Position numbers and translations under genes: made by a program. The notes below the pieces were generated by a model. That model was not told the origin of the DNA and did no database searches. It was given only the letters and a program-made list of their open reading frames with translations. DNA of 8,508 nt from an uncultured Lachnospiraceae bacterium (GTDB taxonomy: Bacteria; Bacillota_A; Clostridia; Lachnospirales; Lachnospiraceae). The stretch is from NCBI GenBank assembly GCA_902795985.1, contig CADBNG010000128.1:1-8508 (forward strand), read 5' to 3'. The number at the start of each line of letters is the position of its first letter. Positions within the stretch are counted from its first letter, which is position 1. Positions 6,801 to 8,508 of the stretch are shown piece after piece.

Positions 6801-7262
6801 TTCTTCGTACCGGTCCCGGAGAAGAAGGCTCTGGACTTCTCCGGCCAGACAGGCGGAAGTGGCAATCAGGCCCTCATGGTATTTTTCCAGAAGGTCCTTA
6901 TCCACCCTGGGCTTGTAATAGAAGCCGTCCAGAAAGCCGTAGGAAACCAGCTTTGTGAGATTTTCGAATCCCGTATTGTTTTCCGCCAGGAGAATCAGAT
7001 GATGATACCGTTCATCGCCTGTGGAAGCTTCCCGGTCAAAGCGGGAGCCCGGAGCAACGTAAACTTCACACCCCAGGATCGGATTAATCCCCTGTTTCCG
7101 GGCTTCTTTATAAAAATCGATGCAGCCGAACATCACGCCGTGATCCGTAATCGCCCCCGCCGTCATGCCCAGCTGTACCAGCCGCGCAACATATTCCTTT
7201 ATTTTGTTGGCGCCGTCCAGCAGGGAGTACTCCGTGTGGACATGCAGATGCGCAAATGCCAT
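3810..7262 (-). CDS. dnaE: DNA polymerase III subunit alpha (DnaE1 type)
   Basis: Replicative C-family polymerase; in Firmicutes it works beside PolC. The 1150-residue length is typical. Order seen: PHP domain (about 1-275); polymerase palm and fingers (about 280-810) with GPGRGSAAGS at 355-364, catalytic PDIDVDF at 396-402 (Asp399, Asp401) and the third Asp548 in LLKMDFLGL; helix-hairpin-helix region (about 820-880); a beta-clamp-binding motif QMSLF at 909-913; an OB fold (about 990-1065); and a C-terminal domain to 1150. The PHP domain keeps all nine metal ligands expected by alignment to mycobacterial DnaE1: H7, H9, D16, H41, E66, H88, C138, D206 and H208. It may therefore be an active 3'-5' proofreading nuclease; E. 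coli DnaE has lost this. The C-terminal extension and clamp-motif position favour DnaE1 over the shorter DnaE3 of Bacillus. The ATG at 7262 has AAGGAAGGG a few bases upstream and lies 17 nt after the CvfB-like gene, so it is probably cotranscribed with it. Confidence 0.97.
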   Translation of the reverse strand: MAFAHLHVHTEYSLLDGANKIKEYVARLVQLGMTAGAITDHGVMFGCIDFYKEARKQGINPILGCEVYVAPGSRFDREASTGDERYHHLILLAENNTGFENLTKLVSYGFLDGFYYKPRVDKDLLEKYHEGLIATSACLAGEVQSLLLRDRYEEAKAAALWYSRVFGKDSYFLELQDHGYPEQKKINPQLVRLSHETGIGLVATNDVHYTREDDVEPHDILLCLQTGKKLSDENRLRYEGGQYYIKSEAEMRALFPYAPEALDNTQKIADRCHVDIEFGVYKLPKYDVPDGMSAFEYLHRLCYEGLERKYGSITPDLVSRLDYELDTIRTMGFVDYFLIVWDFIKYARDHGIAVGPGRGSAAGSIVSYTLDITQIDPLKYNLLFERFLNPERVSMPDIDVDFCFEHRQDVIEYVVEKYKNVVQIVTFGTLAARGVIRDVGRVMSLPYGQCDTIAKMIPNELGITIDKALKMNPELAKLTAEDETVRHLIEMSRRLEGLPRHTSMHAAGVVISGKPVEEYVPLSRAADGTVTTQYTMTTLEELGLLKMDFLGLRTLTVIQDAVELVRQSTGKEIRLDELDYNDPKVLAMIGAGKCEGVFQLESAGMKSFMKELLPQSLEDVIAGIALYRPGPMDFIPRYIRGKNHPETIVYDCPQMEPILRETYGCIVYQEQVMQIVRDLAGYTLGRSDLVRRAMSKKKADVMEKERKNFVYGNPEEKVPGCAASGISADVANKIYDSMIDFAKYAFNKSHAAAYAVVSFQTAWLKYYYPVEFMAALMTSVMDNPGKVAGYILHCRHMGISILPPDINRSMGKFSVENGAIRYGLSAVKGIGRPVMKAIETEREANGEFSDIKDFCERLSGREVNKRTLESFIKCGAFDSTGANRHQLMMAHAAVMDAVQEEKKKAVSGQMSLFDLMSEEEKKSHYMQLPKVPEYGKEQILSYEKEVLGIYISGHPLQEYEKIWRRGITAMTSDFQPDEETGEPKVADNSKAVIGGMVTDKVIKYTKNNEAMAFVTIEDLVGTAEIIVFPKSYERYSHLLVPDQKVFVSGRVSVEEDRPARLILESAAAFEQPKEEIWIRFSDRAAYEARAEELDKMMYAVEKDVPVVIYLEKEKAFKRLHGNGRPGQEGVLKRFSQVFGETNVRTMKERG

Positions 7263-7265
7263 AAG

Positions 7266-7274
7266 CCCTTCCTT
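7266..7274 (-). promoter_or_regulatory. Ribosome binding site of dnaE
   Basis: AAGGAAGGG on the minus strand ends 3 nt before the ATG at 7262, in the 17-nt gap after the CvfB-like stop. The GGAAGG core sits close to the start. The resulting N-terminus (MAFAHLHVHTEYSLLDG) is exactly where the PHP domain should begin. Confidence 0.65.
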
Positions 7275-7279
7275 TTCGC

Positions 7280-7927
7280 TCAGCGCAGCCGGATTATGCC
7301 TTCTTCGATTTCGATCACTTCTTCTTTCAGCAGATGCCCCACCGCCCGTTTAAAGGCGGCCTTGGAAATATCGAATTCCTTCCGGATCACTTCGGGATCC
7401 GCGCGGTCGTCAAACGGCAGAATACCGTGATACTCCCGCATCCGTTCCAGAATCTTCTCCGCGTCCGGCTCAATCCGCTGATAGGCGTACATCCGGACCG
7501 GAACGTCCTTTACCGCCTGACGGTCTGCCTCCTTCATCGAGGCGCAGAGTCTTCCGCTTTTATCGAGGTACAGTTTGACAGGCACCTCATCGCCCTTCTG
7601 TACCCGTCCGATCTGCTGGCGGAACGGAAGAAAAAGGTCCTTTTCCAGACCCCAGTCCAGAAAAGCGCCGATTTTTGTCACGTCGCAGACCCGTAAAACC
7701 GCCGTCTCTCCCAGCGTAAGGGCCGGCCGCCGCAGGGTCGCGATCGGACGGTCGTCGGAATCCCGGTATACGAATACCGAGAGGACGTCCCCCGTTACGC
7801 AGGGGACCGGCACTTCCTTTCGGGGAAGCAGCACGCATTCCGCGCTCATGTCGTCTTCCGCGAGATAAACCCCGAAATCCACGTTCCGCACTACTGTCAG
7901 TTCCTGTATTTCACCTGTTTTAATCAT
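7280..7927 (-). CDS. CvfB/YitL-like S1 RNA-binding protein, short form
   Basis: Relative of CvfB (conserved virulence factor B) of Staphylococcus and YitL of Bacillus, cytoplasmic proteins that bind RNA and affect gene expression. Known family members of about 280-300 residues have three S1-type OB folds followed by a winged helix. This protein has 215 residues. Seen: a first S1-like domain (1-66) ending in the family hallmark FVYRDSDDRPIATLRRP at 52-68; a second S1 domain (70-132) with VTKIGAFLDWGLEKDLFLP at 83-101; then directly the winged-helix end (about 152-215) with GILPFDDRADPEVI at 168-181 and SKAAFKRAVGHLLKEEVI at 188-205. The third S1 domain, roughly 65-70 residues, seems absent, without frameshift or stop. 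The ATG at 7927 overlaps the thioesterase stop by 8 nt with only a weak ribosome binding site, so coupled translation is likely. It precedes dnaE in the same direction. Family assignment is strong; the precise role is unknown. Confidence 0.88.
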   Translation of the reverse strand: MIKTGEIQELTVVRNVDFGVYLAEDDMSAECVLLPRKEVPVPCVTGDVLSVFVYRDSDDRPIATLRRPALTLGETAVLRVCDVTKIGAFLDWGLEKDLFLPFRQQIGRVQKGDEVPVKLYLDKSGRLCASMKEADRQAVKDVPVRMYAYQRIEPDAEKILERMREYHGILPFDDRADPEVIRKEFDISKAAFKRAVGHLLKEEVIEIEEGIIRLR

Positions 7928-8508
7928 CGTTCTTCATTTCCCATTGTGCTCTGAACCAGGAGTTTCCGTCCTCTTTTGCCAGTTCCACCTGCCATCCGTC
8001 CTCTACCTTTGCCACCTTCGGGATCATCACATCCCCTTTCCTGGCCTGGTAAAGATATTCCGCCCCGAAACAGTTGAACCGGAAATCCGCAGGGATATAA
8101 CAGGAGGCCAGACGAATATAGGCTCCGTTGTTCACATGATGATTGACGTCCACCATATAATCCGCCGCCGTAACCGGTTCCATGACTTCGGCTTCCTTTG
8201 CCGGACGGATGACCCGTCCCGGGAATTTGTCCGGCAGCTTCGCGTCCGGCTCCACCGTATACATCTCCAGAATATCCGGCCGGATCCGCTCCGGCTTCTG
8301 GGTATCCAGGTTCAGCATAACCCAGTGGGAATCGGCTTTCACCAGGCATTCTCCTTCCGGAGTCTCCACTACGAAATTACGTCCGGCCATGAACTGCCGG
8401 TAGGAGTATCCCCAGGTGCGGACCGTTACGGGATCTCCCAGATACGGCCATCTGAGGATCTTCAGCTGCCAGGAAACAATCACCCAGGTCTGCCGGACCT
8501 CATGCTGG
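7920..8508 (-). CDS. Acyl-ACP thioesterase (FatA/FatB-like), N-terminus outside window
   Basis: Likely hydrolyses acyl-acyl-carrier-protein to free fatty acid, ending chain elongation; a cytoplasmic double hot-dog enzyme. The frame stays open to the window edge, reading Q-H-E-V-R-Q-T-W before a GTG at 8483, so the true start is upstream and about 40-50 residues are missing. The first hot-dog shows the family pattern W-x-L-K-I-L-R-W-P-Y-L-G-D-P-V-x-V-x-T-W and DSHWVMLNLDTQKPERIR. The second has DVNHHVNNGAYI (coding codons at 8150-8115), matching the FatA/FatB D-x-N-x-H-x-N-N signature with the catalytic Asp, Asn and His. The position usually Glu or Cys in the later E-Y-L-x-E/C segment reads Gln here (EYLYQARKGD; Gln codon 8048-8046). 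The gene overlaps the CvfB-like start by 8 nt, probably one operon with it and dnaE. Family is clear; chain-length preference cannot be read. Confidence 0.87.
   Translation of the reverse strand, partial: QHEVRQTWVIVSWQLKILRWPYLGDPVTVRTWGYSYRQFMAGRNFVVETPEGECLVKADSHWVMLNLDTQKPERIRPDILEMYTVEPDAKLPDKFPGRVIRPAKEAEVMEPVTAADYMVDVNHHVNNGAYIRLASCYIPADFRFNCFGAEYLYQARKGDVMIPKVAKVEDGWQVELAKEDGNSWFRAQWEMKNDD

Noticed and set aside
3810..7262. Possible intein or frameshift in dnaE
   Set aside because: DnaE is a common intein host, but the catalytic region reads through without insertion at 1150 residues and all motifs are in order.
1..8508. Mobile element, CRISPR, tRNA/rRNA or defence system
   Set aside because: No transposase, integrase, inverted terminal repeats, regular spaced repeats, cloverleaf or nuclease/toxin gene was found. 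All sequence is accounted for by the seven genes and gaps of at most 74 nt.

Overview
The window is an entirely coding stretch of a bacterial chromosome in which all seven recognisable genes lie on the minus strand, so transcription runs from high to low coordinates. The gene set suggests a Clostridia-type Firmicute: a DnaE1-type polymerase III alpha followed by ATP-type phosphofructokinase and a SpoU/TrmH methyltransferase, a CvfB-like S1 protein, a FatA-like acyl-ACP thioesterase, and a membrane-anchored NodB-fold deacetylase of a kind I associate with Lachnospiraceae and relatives. Base composition looks moderately GC-rich by eye (mid-50s percent), so a gut or rumen clostridial lineage is likely. 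Genus cannot be fixed from this sequence.

Layout in transcription order: (1) acyl-ACP thioesterase, 5' end outside the window (8508-7920); (2) CvfB/YitL-like S1 RNA-binding protein (7927-7280), overlapping gene 1 by 8 nt; (3) dnaE (7262-3810), 17 nt further on; (4) a 74-nt gap with a good sigma-70-like promoter; (5) pfkA (3735-2737); (6) TrmH/SpoU RNA 2'-O-methyltransferase (2744-1935), with a GTG start inside the end of pfkA; (7) polysaccharide deacetylase (1938-367), coupled by an ATGA overlap; (8) argF-type ornithine carbamoyltransferase (348 to the window edge, 3' part missing), 18 nt further on. This looks like two transcription units, thioesterase-cvfB-dnaE and pfkA-trmH-deacetylase-argF. 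No terminator is evident after dnaE, so read-through is possible.

The genes are mainly housekeeping: lipid chain release, RNA binding, replication, glycolysis, RNA modification, envelope glycan modification and arginine synthesis. I see no mobile element, CRISPR array, RNA gene or defence system, and no gene-free stretch longer than 74 nt.

The points worth a second look are residue-level and domain-level oddities in otherwise ordinary genes: Leu in place of the carbamoyl-phosphate-binding Arg57 of ornithine carbamoyltransferase; a CvfB homologue apparently missing one S1 domain; two active-site substitutions in phosphofructokinase; Gln at the position of the supposed catalytic Glu/Cys in the thioesterase; and strong over-representation of CCGG. 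None of these is shown to be a new system.
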